From positions 1 to 64,000 of the forward strand of contig JAQWMR010000018.1 in NCBI GenBank assembly GCA_029246685.1: a stretch of 64,000 nt of DNA, in the 5' to 3' direction. Shown one piece after another: positions 18,280 through 26,683 of this stretch; position 1 is the stretch's first letter, and the number at the start of each line of letters is the position of its first letter. The DNA is from Acidimicrobiales bacterium (GTDB lineage Bacteria > Actinomycetota > Acidimicrobiia > Acidimicrobiales > Aldehydirespiratoraceae). Below the pieces are notes generated by a model. It saw nothing but the letters and a program-made list of their open reading frames with translations. It did not search any database and was not told where the DNA came from. A program made the position numbers and the translations under genes.

Positions 18280-19323
18280 ATGAGCAGCGAAACACACGAT
18301 CCCTTGGACGAGATCGACTCGCGGGCCCTGGCTCGCTGGATGGACGACGCCCAACTCCCCGGCGACGGTGAGCTTCCCGCCCTTTCCGTGATGGGCGGCG
18401 GGACGTCGAACCTCATCGTGAAGGTTGCCCGAGGCGGCAAAGAGATGATTCTGCGGCGACCGCCGATCGAGCTCGCGCAAGAGCGCAACCGCACCATGAT
18501 CCGCGAGTTTCGCATTCTGGAAGCGCTGGGTGGCACTGACGTGCCCCACCCACGCGTTTTCGGCGCATCGGAAGACTCCCGGATCGCCGGCGCCTGGTTC
18601 TACATGAGCGAACTCGTCGACGGGTTCTCGGTCATGCAGCTGAAGGAATGGCCCAAGCCATTCGACGATCACAGTCTCCGACCCGAGCTCGCGCTCGAAC
18701 TCGTCCGGGGAATCGCGAAACTAGCTCGGGTCGACTGGAAGGCAGCCGGCCTCCGCGATCTCGGTCGACCCGAGGGATTCCATGAGCGCCAGGCCGATCG
18801 TTGGTCGTCGCATCTCGAGAAGTACCGATTCCGTGACATCCCCGGATTCGACGAGACCGCGGCGTGGCTCCGCAGCCACCAGCCGAGGCACTACGAGCCG
18901 GGCATCATGCACGGCGACTATCAGTTCGCCAACGTCATGTTTCGCCACGGCGCTCCGGCCCGGCTTGCCGCCATCATCGACTGGGAGATGGGCACCGTCG
19001 GCGACCCGCTCGTCGACCTCGCGTGGGTCCTCATGGGTTGGCCCGATGCCGACGAGGACCGGACACAGCGGGGCTACGCCGACTACAACGGCATGCCCGA
19101 CCGCGACGACCTCGTCGAGGAGTGGACCAGCGTCAGCGGCCGAGCCGCCGACGATCTGCCCTACACAATGGTGCTCGCCCGATTCAAGATGGCCGCGGTT
19201 CTCGAGCCGTCCTACGCTCGCTTCGTGGACGGGACCTCGAAGAATCCGATGCACGAGTACTTCGGCCAGGTCGTGCTCGACCAGGCCGCGGCCGCGGCGG
19301 AACTCGCCGCGTCGATCGGGTGA
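18280..19323 (+). CDS. APH-type phosphotransferase family protein (ACAD10-like N-terminal kinase fold)
   Basis: The start ATG 18280 gives 347 residues. The fold is that of aminoglycoside-phosphotransferase/choline kinase: a nucleotide loop region GGGTSNLIVKVARGGKEMILRR, the Brenner-like catalytic motif MHGDYQFANVMF, and the metal-binding IIDWEMGTVGDPLVDLAWV. Proteins of this type are commonly encoded beside acyl-CoA dehydrogenases and are fused to one in human ACAD10/11, where they phosphorylate 4-hydroxyacyl-CoA. Here the stop overlaps the next ACAD start by GTGA, so kinase and dehydrogenase are coupled in an operon. A role in removing a hydroxyl group from a hydroxyacyl-CoA is therefore plausible, by analogy only. 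Confidence 0.87.
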   Translation: MSSETHDPLDEIDSRALARWMDDAQLPGDGELPALSVMGGGTSNLIVKVARGGKEMILRRPPIELAQERNRTMIREFRILEALGGTDVPHPRVFGASEDSRIAGAWFYMSELVDGFSVMQLKEWPKPFDDHSLRPELALELVRGIAKLARVDWKAAGLRDLGRPEGFHERQADRWSSHLEKYRFRDIPGFDETAAWLRSHQPRHYEPGIMHGDYQFANVMFRHGAPARLAAIIDWEMGTVGDPLVDLAWVLMGWPDADEDRTQRGYADYNGMPDRDDLVEEWTSVSGRAADDLPYTMVLARFKMAAVLEPSYARFVDGTSKNPMHEYFGQVVLDQAAAAAELAASIG

Positions 19324-20459
19324 TCAACCCGCCAAGAGTCGGCGAGCTCCGCGCTGAGCTCATTTCATGGCTCGACGTTCACGCCGAGGAGATTGCTCCT
19401 CCCTACCGTGGCTCCGGCTCACTCGCCGAACAGATGATCCAACTCAATCGGGTGAAGCGCCTGCTATGGGATGCGGGCTACATGGGCTGGGGCTGGCCGG
19501 AGCGAGTTGGCGGCCGGGGCGGGCCCGCGGCGCTGCGGGCGGTCGTGGGCGAGGAGATCGTCGAGCGGGATCTTCTCGTGTCTGGCTTCTTCTCGATGAC
19601 GGAGACGCTCGCGCCTACGCTCATCGGCTTTGCTTCGGAGGAGCTCGCCGCGGAGTTCGTTCCTCGCCTCCTTTCCGGCGAGGAGATGTGGAGCCAGGGC
19701 TTCTCGGAACCCGGCACCGGATCCGACCTCGCGTCGCTGGCGTGTCGAGCGCGCCGAGACGGCGAGACCTGGGTCATCAACGGCCAGAAGGTCTGGACCT
19801 CGTTGTCTCAGTACTCCACCCGCTGCTTGCTGCTAACCCGAACCGGCACACCGGAGTCGCGCCACCGAGGCATAACCGCGTTCTTCGTCGACCTCGACAC
19901 GCCGGGCATCACTGTTCGCCCGCTCTCGATCATGAGCGGCTCCGACGAGTTCGCCGAAGTGTTCTTCGACGATGTGGTCGTCCCAGACGCTCGCCGGGTC
20001 GGCGAGATCGACGGCGGTTGGGCGGTGGCCATGGCCCTGCTGCCATTCGAACGATCCACCGCGTTCTGGCACCGCACCGCATTCCTGCAATCGAGGCTGC
20101 AGACGGTTGTGGCCGCGGCGCCCGACGACGACCACAGTGCGGTCCTGCTCGGTGAAGCCTTCGCCCAACTCCACGCGCTGCGCTGCCGATCCCGAGCGAC
20201 GGTGCGCCGCTTCGACGACGGCGCCACCCTCGGCCCGGAGACATCGGTCGACAAGGTGCTCGTGGCCTCGGTCGAGCAACGGATCTTCGACGTCGCCCGA
20301 GAACTCGACCCTCTTGCGGTCGCCCTTCCCGACGGACCCGACGGCGATCGACGCCGCGATGAGTACCTCTACTCGCGGGCCGCCTCGATCTACGGCGGAA
20401 CCGGAGAGATCCAGCGCAACATCATCGCCCGACGCCTCCTCGACCTTGGAGACGAGTGA
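19320..20459 (+). CDS. Acyl-CoA dehydrogenase, large/catalytic-type subunit of a pair
   Basis: A GTG start at 19320 overlaps the preceding stop (GTGA) and gives 379 residues. Conserved FAD/substrate motifs are WSQGFSEPGTGSDLAS, TWVINGQKVWTSLSQY and the C-terminal YGGTGEIQRNIIARRLLDLG. It is followed with an ATGA overlap by a shorter, diverged ACAD-like gene. In actinobacterial steroid catabolism such adjacent FadE pairs form alpha2beta2 heterotetramers in which only one subunit keeps the complete FAD-contact set. This gene would be the FAD-contacting subunit. The true start could not be earlier because the upstream frame lies inside the kinase gene. Confidence 0.9.
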   Translation: MINPPRVGELRAELISWLDVHAEEIAPPYRGSGSLAEQMIQLNRVKRLLWDAGYMGWGWPERVGGRGGPAALRAVVGEEIVERDLLVSGFFSMTETLAPTLIGFASEELAAEFVPRLLSGEEMWSQGFSEPGTGSDLASLACRARRDGETWVINGQKVWTSLSQYSTRCLLLTRTGTPESRHRGITAFFVDLDTPGITVRPLSIMSGSDEFAEVFFDDVVVPDARRVGEIDGGWAVAMALLPFERSTAFWHRTAFLQSRLQTVVAAAPDDDHSAVLLGEAFAQLHALRCRSRATVRRFDDGATLGPETSVDKVLVASVEQRIFDVARELDPLAVALPDGPDGDRRRDEYLYSRAASIYGGTGEIQRNIIARRLLDLGDE

Positions 20460-21403
20460 TGGACGCCGAAGACCTCGTGCTCCTTGCGACGAGCGTTGCC
20501 GCCGCGATCGATTCCGACGCCACCGCGCCGACGAACGACGACGCGCTCGGCCAACTCGGGTGGAGTGACATGCTCGTCGCCGAGCCGGTGGCCGCCATGG
20601 CGGTCGTCTTCGGCCAGCTCGGCCGCGCCGCGGCGGCATCGACCGTCCTCGACGATGCGGTCGGCCATGCCATCGGGTTGAGTCCTGGCGCCGCCCTTGT
20701 TCACCCTGAGTGGGCCACCGCCGCGCTTCTCGCCCGCGGCGACCTCGCTCACCTCCAGCTCGCCGGCACGGCCGCCCGGTCTCGAATCGCCGAGCGAGCG
20801 ACGGTTCAGATCGTCATGAGCGACGGCGTCGCGACGGTCGACGCGACATCTGTCGACCTGCTCGATGGCCCCGCCGAGAGCGGCCTGGCCCGTGTGGATG
20901 TCGACGGCCCCGTCACCGACTGGACGTCCCACGACCCCTGGCTCGCCGCGACGGCGATCACCGCGGCGCGGCGGGCCCAGGCCCACCAGCTCCACGGGCT
21001 CGCGTCCGGAATGCTCGACCTGGCCACGGAGCACGCCCGCGAGCGCATGCAGTTCGGGCGCCCGATCGGCTCTTTCCAAGCCGTGCGCCACAAGCTCGCC
21101 GAGACCCACGTTGCGGTGGAGGCGGCCGGCGACGCACTCGCCGCAAACGATGAAGACGACGAAGCCGACGGATTGGTCGTTGATCTCGCGCGGGTGCTGA
21201 GCGGCCGAGCCGCACAGGAAGCGGGCCGCCACTGCCAGCAGGTGCTGGCCGGCATCGGGTTCACCCGTGACCATCGGTTTCACCGCTATTTGTTCGCCGC
21301 AATCGATCTCGACGGGCTCTACGGTACGACGGCGGGGCTCACGAAGACGCTGGGGCAACAGCTCATCGCCGACCGGACGGTTCCGCGGGTGATCGACCTC
21401 TGA
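20459..21403 (+). CDS. Acyl-CoA dehydrogenase-like small subunit
   Basis: ATG 20459 (GTG 20456 also possible) gives 314 residues, about 60 shorter than a full ACAD. The middle FSEP..GSD FAD motif is absent; the recognisable part is the C-terminal helical domain (LATEHARERMQFGRPIGSFQAVRHKLAETHV) and the end QQVLAGIGFTRDHRFHRYLF. The N-terminal half is Ala-rich and only loosely ACAD-like. This is the pattern of the partner subunits of heteromeric FadE enzymes. The ATGA overlap with the upstream ACAD supports joint assembly. It ends 13 bp before the convergent amidohydrolase gene. Confidence 0.87.
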   Translation: MDAEDLVLLATSVAAAIDSDATAPTNDDALGQLGWSDMLVAEPVAAMAVVFGQLGRAAAASTVLDDAVGHAIGLSPGAALVHPEWATAALLARGDLAHLQLAGTAARSRIAERATVQIVMSDGVATVDATSVDLLDGPAESGLARVDVDGPVTDWTSHDPWLAATAITAARRAQAHQLHGLASGMLDLATEHARERMQFGRPIGSFQAVRHKLAETHVAVEAAGDALAANDEDDEADGLVVDLARVLSGRAAQEAGRHCQQVLAGIGFTRDHRFHRYLFAAIDLDGLYGTTAGLTKTLGQQLIADRTVPRVIDL

Positions 21404-21416
21404 TCCGCCGACTGCC

Positions 21417-22634
21417 TCAATACGTGGCCTGATACTCCGGCAAGAATGCGTAGGACGTCGCGTCCTGGGGCACCTCATCGAGAGGCGTGGCGATCTCGTC
21501 GACCGTCGGCCCGACGCGCTCGGCGATCGGGGCCAGCCGTTCGAGATCGAATCCGTAGAGCCGGGCCGCGGCGCCACCGACGATGGACCGAACCTCATCG
21601 ACGGGCACATCGCAGAGCGCGGCGCGCAGCGCCTCGCGAGTGTGGGGCGTTGTTCCCTCGTTGTGGGGGAAGTCGGCACCCCACATGATCCGCTCGAGCG
21701 CCACGTCGTGGCGGTGCGGAACATCATGAGCCTGGAGAAAGCTGGCGCCGAGCCAACAGTTCTGCGCGAGCGCGTCGCTCGGCCGCTGTGTCTGCGTCGC
21801 GAGCGACGAGCGATCGAACTTGACCGTCTGCTTCTCGGGGTCGATCAGCGTGTCGAGCTTTTCGTCGAGACCTCGGGCGAGGGCGCCGAGCCACTTGCAC
21901 CCACCCTGTTCGGTGATGGCGAATTGAAGATCGGGAAAGCGCTCGAAGACACCGCCGAAAATGAGGTGCCAGATCGTGCGATGGCTCCAGAACGCATATT
22001 CGTAGACCAAGATCGGCATCGTGGCCGGATGGTCGGGAAGGGCCGGCGCCCCGCTGCCCGCGTGGCTCGCGACGGGCAACCCGGCATCGACGCAGGCCGC
22101 CCAGAGCCGGTCGTACGACGCGTCGTAGAGCGGGGCGACCGTATTCGGTGGCACCGACGAGAGTAGAGCGCCACAGATCTCGGGATGCCGGGCGGCCCAC
22201 TGGATCTCGGCGACCGCGTCGTCGACCACGTTGGGCAAGATCTGAATCACTGCCTTTCGCCGCCCCGGCGTGGCGGCGCAGAAGTCGACCACCCATCGAT
22301 TGTGAGCCTGAAGGCCCGCCCACTGGCGGGCGTAGTCCGTGGCGGTCTCAGGGGCCGCTCCCGCCAGCGAGCGGCCAGGAAAGAAAGGTGGGTACGTGTT
22401 GGGAAATACCACTTCGGCGGAGATGCCGTCGGCTTCGAGCGCAGCCATGCGCCGCTCGCTGTCGAAATTCAGGAAGAAGTCGTCGTCGTCGGCATCGAGC
22501 CAGGCCGACTCGAAACCTCGGGCCCACACGTCGAAATCATTGTGCCAACTCGAATCGAGATAGGGCCGATACCCCTGAATATCGGCACCGGCGTGCGTGT
22601 CGGCCGAGATGATGGTCAGTCGCGTTGAACCCAT
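21417..22634 (-). CDS. Amidohydrolase-2 family protein
   Basis: This 405-residue member of the amidohydrolase_2 family begins TIISADTHAGADIQGYRPYLDS, where D-x-H supplies the first metal ligands. Later segments are the VASHAGSG strand (His), the FAITEQGGCKWL strand (Glu) and the IMWGADFPHNEG segment with the catalytic Asp. It differs strongly from the paralogues at 12558 and 50818. It starts at ATG 22634 and is divergent from the ferredoxin reductase gene across a 29-bp gap filled by the best copy of the shared operator, so both genes must be regulated together. Proteins of this family hydrolyse or decarboxylate cyclic carboxylic acids; the exact reaction is open. Confidence 0.86.
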   Translation of the reverse strand: MGSTRLTIISADTHAGADIQGYRPYLDSSWHNDFDVWARGFESAWLDADDDDFFLNFDSERRMAALEADGISAEVVFPNTYPPFFPGRSLAGAAPETATDYARQWAGLQAHNRWVVDFCAATPGRRKAVIQILPNVVDDAVAEIQWAARHPEICGALLSSVPPNTVAPLYDASYDRLWAACVDAGLPVASHAGSGAPALPDHPATMPILVYEYAFWSHRTIWHLIFGGVFERFPDLQFAITEQGGCKWLGALARGLDEKLDTLIDPEKQTVKFDRSSLATQTQRPSDALAQNCWLGASFLQAHDVPHRHDVALERIMWGADFPHNEGTTPHTREALRAALCDVPVDEVRSIVGGAAARLYGFDLERLAPIAERVGPTVDEIATPLDEVPQDATSYAFLPEYQATY

Positions 22635-22645
22635 TCTCCTGTGAC

Positions 22646-22660
22646 GATAATGTCATTCTC
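22646..22660. promoter_or_regulatory. Candidate operator GATAATGTCATTCTC (14/15 match)
   Basis: The closest match to the consensus lies between divergent starts 22634 and 22664. TAATGT at 22648-22653 inside it fits the -10 box of the reductase gene, leaving a leader of only a few bases. Confidence 0.65.
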
Positions 22661-22663
22661 ACC

Positions 22664-23731
22664 ATGAATCCAGTACCGCCGCCGATGCCCCGGTTTGTGC
22701 CGCTCACGGTGGTCGACGTGGTCGAAGAGACGGCCGACGCTCGTTCGTTCGTTTTCGAGGTCCCGGAAGCCGAGCGCGAGTCCTTCTTCTACCGGGCCGG
22801 GCAATACTGCACATTCAAGGTCAAGATCGACGGGGTGACTCAGCTGCGCTGCTACTCCATGTCGAGCTCACCCGACATCGACGAACCCTTGCGCACCACC
22901 GTGAAGCGAGTCGATGACGGCGTGGTCTCGAACCACCTCAACGATGCACTGCGGGTAGGCAACAAAATCCTCGCGACCCCACCGGCGGGAACGTTCTGCC
23001 TCGACGCGGCAGACACTCGACCCATCGTCGCCTTCGCCGGCGGGAGTGGGATCACTCCGGTCGTCTCGATCGCCAAGACCGCACTCGCCGCCACCGAGCG
23101 GCCGGTCCACCTTCTGTTCGCCAACCGCGATGCCCACTCGGTCATCCTCGGCGACGAACTCGATGCGCTCGCGGCCGCCAAGCCGGACCGGCTCGACGTC
23201 GTCCATCACCACGATGATGCAACCGGCTACGTCACCGCCTTGCAGATCCGCGAATTCCTCGGCTCGTCGCTCGATGTCGCCGTGTATCTCTGCGGGCCGA
23301 CGCCGTTCATGGATCTGGTCGAATCGACGTTGGCCGAACTCGGCCACGACCCCGCGCTGCTGCACACAGAGCGCTTCGTCAATGCAACCATCGACAATGC
23401 CGCCATCGACCCTTCACCCGACGCCGACGCGTCGCCGGTAGCGGGGGCGGCCGACACGGCGACCATTGGTCTCACCCTCAACGGACACCAGCAGACGATC
23501 GACCACCACGCAGGCGAGACGATCCTCGAAGCCGCTCGCCGCGCCGGCCTGAGTCCCCCGTTTTCCTGCCAGGCCGGCAACTGCGCCACGTGCATCGCCG
23601 AGCTGAGCGACGGCGAGGTCACCATGCGAGTCAACGACGTGTTGACCCCCGACGAACTCGCCGAAGGCTGGATCCTCACCTGTCAGTCCTTGCCGACCAC
23701 GTCTACGGTGACCGTCGCCTACCCCGATTGA
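22664..23731 (+). CDS. Ferredoxin-NAD(P) reductase with C-terminal 2Fe-2S domain (KshB-like oxygenase reductase)
   Basis: The protein has 355 residues from ATG 22664. It combines an FAD-binding barrel (RCYSMSS, the RxYS motif), an NAD(P)-binding domain (AGGSGITPV and YLCGPTPFM) and a C-terminal plant-type ferredoxin with Cys302, Cys307, Cys310 and Cys340 (FSCQAGNCATC). This order is that of class IB-like reductases such as KshB and PaaE/HmpX, which feed electrons to Rieske oxygenases. Two Rieske oxygenases without their own reductase gene are present at 28986 and 54858 and are the likely partners. The start was chosen because the operator and -10 box lie directly upstream, making the longer frame from 22625 unlikely. 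Confidence 0.9.
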   Translation: MNPVPPPMPRFVPLTVVDVVEETADARSFVFEVPEAERESFFYRAGQYCTFKVKIDGVTQLRCYSMSSSPDIDEPLRTTVKRVDDGVVSNHLNDALRVGNKILATPPAGTFCLDAADTRPIVAFAGGSGITPVVSIAKTALAATERPVHLLFANRDAHSVILGDELDALAAAKPDRLDVVHHHDDATGYVTALQIREFLGSSLDVAVYLCGPTPFMDLVESTLAELGHDPALLHTERFVNATIDNAAIDPSPDADASPVAGAADTATIGLTLNGHQQTIDHHAGETILEAARRAGLSPPFSCQAGNCATCIAELSDGEVTMRVNDVLTPDELAEGWILTCQSLPTTSTVTVAYPD

Positions 23732-23747
23732 GGAACGAACGTTCAGA

Positions 23748-24623
23748 ATGCTCATCGCCCAGATCACCGATACCCATGTGAGCGCCCCCGGCGTGCTCAC
23801 CTGCGGAGGCGCCGTCGACTCCACGGCTCGATTCGCGGCCGCCATCCAACAGCTCAACTCGCTGACGCCTCGCCCCGCGTGCGTCCTCATCACCGGCGAC
23901 CTCGCCGACCAGGGCCAGCCGGAGGAATACGAGGTCTTTGCGGAGCTTCTCGACCACATCGAGATCCCGGTTCACTGCGCCATCGGCAACCACGACGATC
24001 GCCGCGTGATCGTGAATGCGCTGCAGCTCCCCGCTCCCCTTCCCGGCGGTTGGGTGCAGTACTGCGTCGACGACTACCCAGTTCGGCTGATCCTGCTCGA
24101 CTCGACCAGCAATGTGCACCACATGGCCGAGTTCTGCGAGGAGCGCCTGAACTGGCTTCGGGATCGGCTCGCGGAGCAACCCGACCGGCCGACGGTCGTC
24201 GCGATCCATCATCCGCCCTTCGATACCGGTATTGCCTTCCTCGACGCGCTGGGCCCGGGATGGGCCGCTGACCTGATCGCGCTCTTGGGCGAGCATGACA
24301 ATGTCGAGCTCGTCGTGAGTGGCCACGTGCACCGCTCGATCCAGACAGTGGTCGGCGGCAACCTCGCCAACATCTGTCCGTCAACCGCCCAGCAGACCAC
24401 AATGGATCTCGCCGAGAATCCCTCGGCCGACGCGCTCTTTGTGCTCGAGCCGCCTGCGTTTCAGGTCCACCGAGTGGGCGAGGGTCCCGTCGTCACCCAC
24501 ACGGTCCCGGTCGGCGACTACGAGGGTGTCATCAAGGTCACGCCCGAGGCCCGGGCCGGCTGGGCCGACGGTGACCCGCGGGTGCTTCTCGCCAAACGAG
24601 ACCACCACAGTCCGAGCGCCTGA
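23748..24623 (+). CDS. Calcineurin-like metallophosphoesterase (CpdA/Icc type)
   Basis: This 291-residue protein follows the reductase gene after 16 bp. All five metal motifs of class III cyclic-nucleotide phosphodiesterase-like enzymes are present: DTHV, GDLAD, GNHDDRR, HHPPF and GHVH. The canonical members hydrolyse cAMP or other phosphodiesters with a di-metal centre. Its linkage to an oxygenase reductase is unusual; it could adjust cyclic nucleotide levels during growth on the substrate or act on a phosphorylated intermediate. Neither is shown by the sequence. It is convergent with the ligase gene 30 bp downstream. Confidence 0.86.
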   Translation: MLIAQITDTHVSAPGVLTCGGAVDSTARFAAAIQQLNSLTPRPACVLITGDLADQGQPEEYEVFAELLDHIEIPVHCAIGNHDDRRVIVNALQLPAPLPGGWVQYCVDDYPVRLILLDSTSNVHHMAEFCEERLNWLRDRLAEQPDRPTVVAIHHPPFDTGIAFLDALGPGWAADLIALLGEHDNVELVVSGHVHRSIQTVVGGNLANICPSTAQQTTMDLAENPSADALFVLEPPAFQVHRVGEGPVVTHTVPVGDYEGVIKVTPEARAGWADGDPRVLLAKRDHHSPSA

Positions 24624-24652
24624 CTGCGCGCCGAGACCGGACCACCGGCAAC

Positions 24653-26146
24653 TCAGCCCGAGAGTTGGTCTCGCAATACGCGACGAAGCACCTTGCCCGA
24701 CGGGAGCCGGGGGATCTCGTCGACCACATGCAGGGCCGAGAGTCGCTTGTAGGACGCAAGCTGATCGGCGACGAGCGCGGCAAGTTCGTCGGCCCCCACG
24801 CCGGCGTCGTCGCGCAACGTCACCGCAGCCACAACCGCCTCTCCCGCCCGCTCGTCGGGCACGCCGAAAACCGCACAGTCGACCACGTCGGCATGGCCGT
24901 GCAGAACCGCCTCGATCTCCGCCGGTGCGACCTGGAAGCCCTTGACCTTGATCATCTCCTTCACCCGATCGGTGAGGTGCAACCAGCCGTCGGGTTCCAC
25001 CCAACCGACATCGCCGGTGCGGTACCACCCGTCGGCGAACGCCTCGACGTTGGCTTCGTCGGGGATGTAGCCGGCCATCATCGACGGGCTCCTCAACTGG
25101 ATCTCCCCCGTCGTGCCCGCCTCGACCTCGGCGCCCGACTCCAGATCCACCACGCGCAGCTCGACATCATCGATCGGCAGTCCGGCCGAGTCGAGGCGCC
25201 ACATCTCGGGCCGGTCGACCGGGTTGCAGGTGATCACCGGCACTTCGCTGGCACCGTAGGCCGGTAAGAACTCGACCCCGGTGCGCTCGGTCACCCGGCG
25301 GGCCACACTCTCGGTGACGGGCGTCGCCCCCCACATGATGTAGCGCAGCGACGAGAGGTCGTAGCGCTCGAGATCGGGGTGGTCGGCCATCGCCAATGCG
25401 ATCGGGGCCACCGCCATCTCGATCGTCACAAGGTCGGCCTCGATGTGGTGCAGCAACGAGTCGAGGTCGAAGCGGGGGAACAGACGCACCGCGGCGCCGG
25501 CCGAGGCCGCCGCGAGCAGGTTGAGAAGTCCGAGAATGTGAAACGGCGGCGTGGCCACCTGCATCCGGTCGTCAGGTCCGAGCCCGAGCGCGGCGACCCA
25601 ATGTTCGGTTGAGACCGCGAGTGACCCGTGGAGGTGGCGAACCGCCTTGGGCATACCCGTCGTGCCCGAACTGAAGACAAGAACGGCCTCGGTCTCGGGC
25701 CAATCGGCAACCGCGTCGGGCGGTCGGGCCGTGCGGCCGGCGAGATCCGCCAGCACGCGATCGTGGTCGAGATGAATGATCCGGTCGGCCCCGATCGTGT
25801 CGTTCAGGACCTCGGGGGTCTCGCCGTCACACACGACGAGGACGGGCTGCGTGAGAGAGAACGCGTGGGCGACTTCACTCTGCTTCCAGGCCGGACTCAC
25901 CATCACCACCGCGGCGCCCCGTTTCAACACCCCGAAGAGCACCATCACGAACTCGGGCCGATTGCTCGCCATCATCGCGACCCGATCCCCCACGTCGACC
26001 CCCCGCTCGCCTAGTAGCCCCGCGGCCGCGTCGGCCAGACCGTCGAGCTCACCGAAGCTCCACTCTCGATCATCGAAGCGCAGCGCCGTGGCGTCGGGCG
26101 ATCGAGCCGCAGTTTCCTCCAAGAGTCGGTGCACACCCGTGGTCAT
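24653..26146 (-). CDS. AMP-dependent acyl/aryl-CoA ligase
   Basis: The 497-residue ANL-family adenylating enzyme has a P-loop-like A3 motif SSGTTGMPK, A5 motif YGASEVP, A7 motif WYRTGDVGW, A8 hinge DRVKEMIKVKGFQVAP and the catalytic A10 Lys in LPSGKVLRR. It should activate a carboxylic acid to its CoA ester. The acceptor pocket segment GLLNLLAAASAGA does not let me choose a substrate; benzoate-CoA-ligase-like enzymes and medium-chain ligases share it. The gene is divergent from the SnoaL-like gene and a half-conserved operator copy lies 25 bp upstream of its ATG. Confidence 0.89.
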   Translation of the reverse strand: MTTGVHRLLEETAARSPDATALRFDDREWSFGELDGLADAAAGLLGERGVDVGDRVAMMASNRPEFVMVLFGVLKRGAAVVMVSPAWKQSEVAHAFSLTQPVLVVCDGETPEVLNDTIGADRIIHLDHDRVLADLAGRTARPPDAVADWPETEAVLVFSSGTTGMPKAVRHLHGSLAVSTEHWVAALGLGPDDRMQVATPPFHILGLLNLLAAASAGAAVRLFPRFDLDSLLHHIEADLVTIEMAVAPIALAMADHPDLERYDLSSLRYIMWGATPVTESVARRVTERTGVEFLPAYGASEVPVITCNPVDRPEMWRLDSAGLPIDDVELRVVDLESGAEVEAGTTGEIQLRSPSMMAGYIPDEANVEAFADGWYRTGDVGWVEPDGWLHLTDRVKEMIKVKGFQVAPAEIEAVLHGHADVVDCAVFGVPDERAGEAVVAAVTLRDDAGVGADELAALVADQLASYKRLSALHVVDEIPRLPSGKVLRRVLRDQLSG

Positions 26147-26170
26147 CGCTTCTCTCCTGTGAATGGGAGC

Positions 26171-26185
26171 GAGAATGTGGCTCTA
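26171..26185. promoter_or_regulatory. Candidate operator, left half intact (11/15)
   Basis: GAGAATGTGGCTCTA carries the full left half GAGAATGT but a degenerate right half. It is in the 89-bp gap between divergent ligase and SnoaL-like genes. Confidence 0.45.
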
Positions 26186-26235
26186 CTGATTCGACTATCG
26201 TAGTTATCGCCCTGATTTGCTGCCCGGGAGGGCCC

Positions 26236-26661
26236 ATGCCCGTGACCATCGAGGACCAGCTTGCGTTGCAGGACCTCACCACCCGCTACGCCCAACACCT
26301 CAGCCGTCATGAGGTCGGCGACCTCGTGGATCTCTTCGTGCCGGACGCGATCTACCACGCCTTCAACACCGACTACTCGATGGCCGAGTTCCCGGCCCTT
26401 CTCGACTCGGCCCCGCGCGGACAACTGATCGTCAACCCGCCGCTCGTCGACGTTGTCGACGACGACGGAACCGGGTCGCAGCACTACATCTTCATCGATC
26501 AGCGAACTCACGACATGCGCCTTGCCTGGTACGACGACATCTATCGGCGCACGCCGCAGGGATGGAGGTTCGTGCGCCGCACCACGACCTTCCTGCGTCG
26601 CCATGGCGGAGTGGATCACGGCAAGGAACACGATCCCGTTCGAGGCACCGGTCAAGGCTGA
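26236..26661 (+). CDS. SnoaL-like (NTF2-fold) protein
   Basis: This small 141-residue protein has the opening EDQLALQDLTTRYAQHLSRHEVGDLVDLFVPDAIY, which is the classic first helix pair of SnoaL_4/NTF2-like proteins; the strands FIDQRTHDMRLAWYDDIYRRT and GWRFVRRTTTFLRRH complete the cone fold. Members of this fold include dehydratases, ketosteroid isomerases and small ligand-binding proteins; the name does not by itself assign an activity. A second one is at 56195. In a steroid-like pathway an isomerase or dehydratase role is conceivable. It ends 22 bp before the convergent TetR gene. Confidence 0.82.
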   Translation: MPVTIEDQLALQDLTTRYAQHLSRHEVGDLVDLFVPDAIYHAFNTDYSMAEFPALLDSAPRGQLIVNPPLVDVVDDDGTGSQHYIFIDQRTHDMRLAWYDDIYRRTPQGWRFVRRTTTFLRRHGGVDHGKEHDPVRGTGQG

Positions 26662-26683
26662 CGGCATCCCCTCAGCCGAGGTC

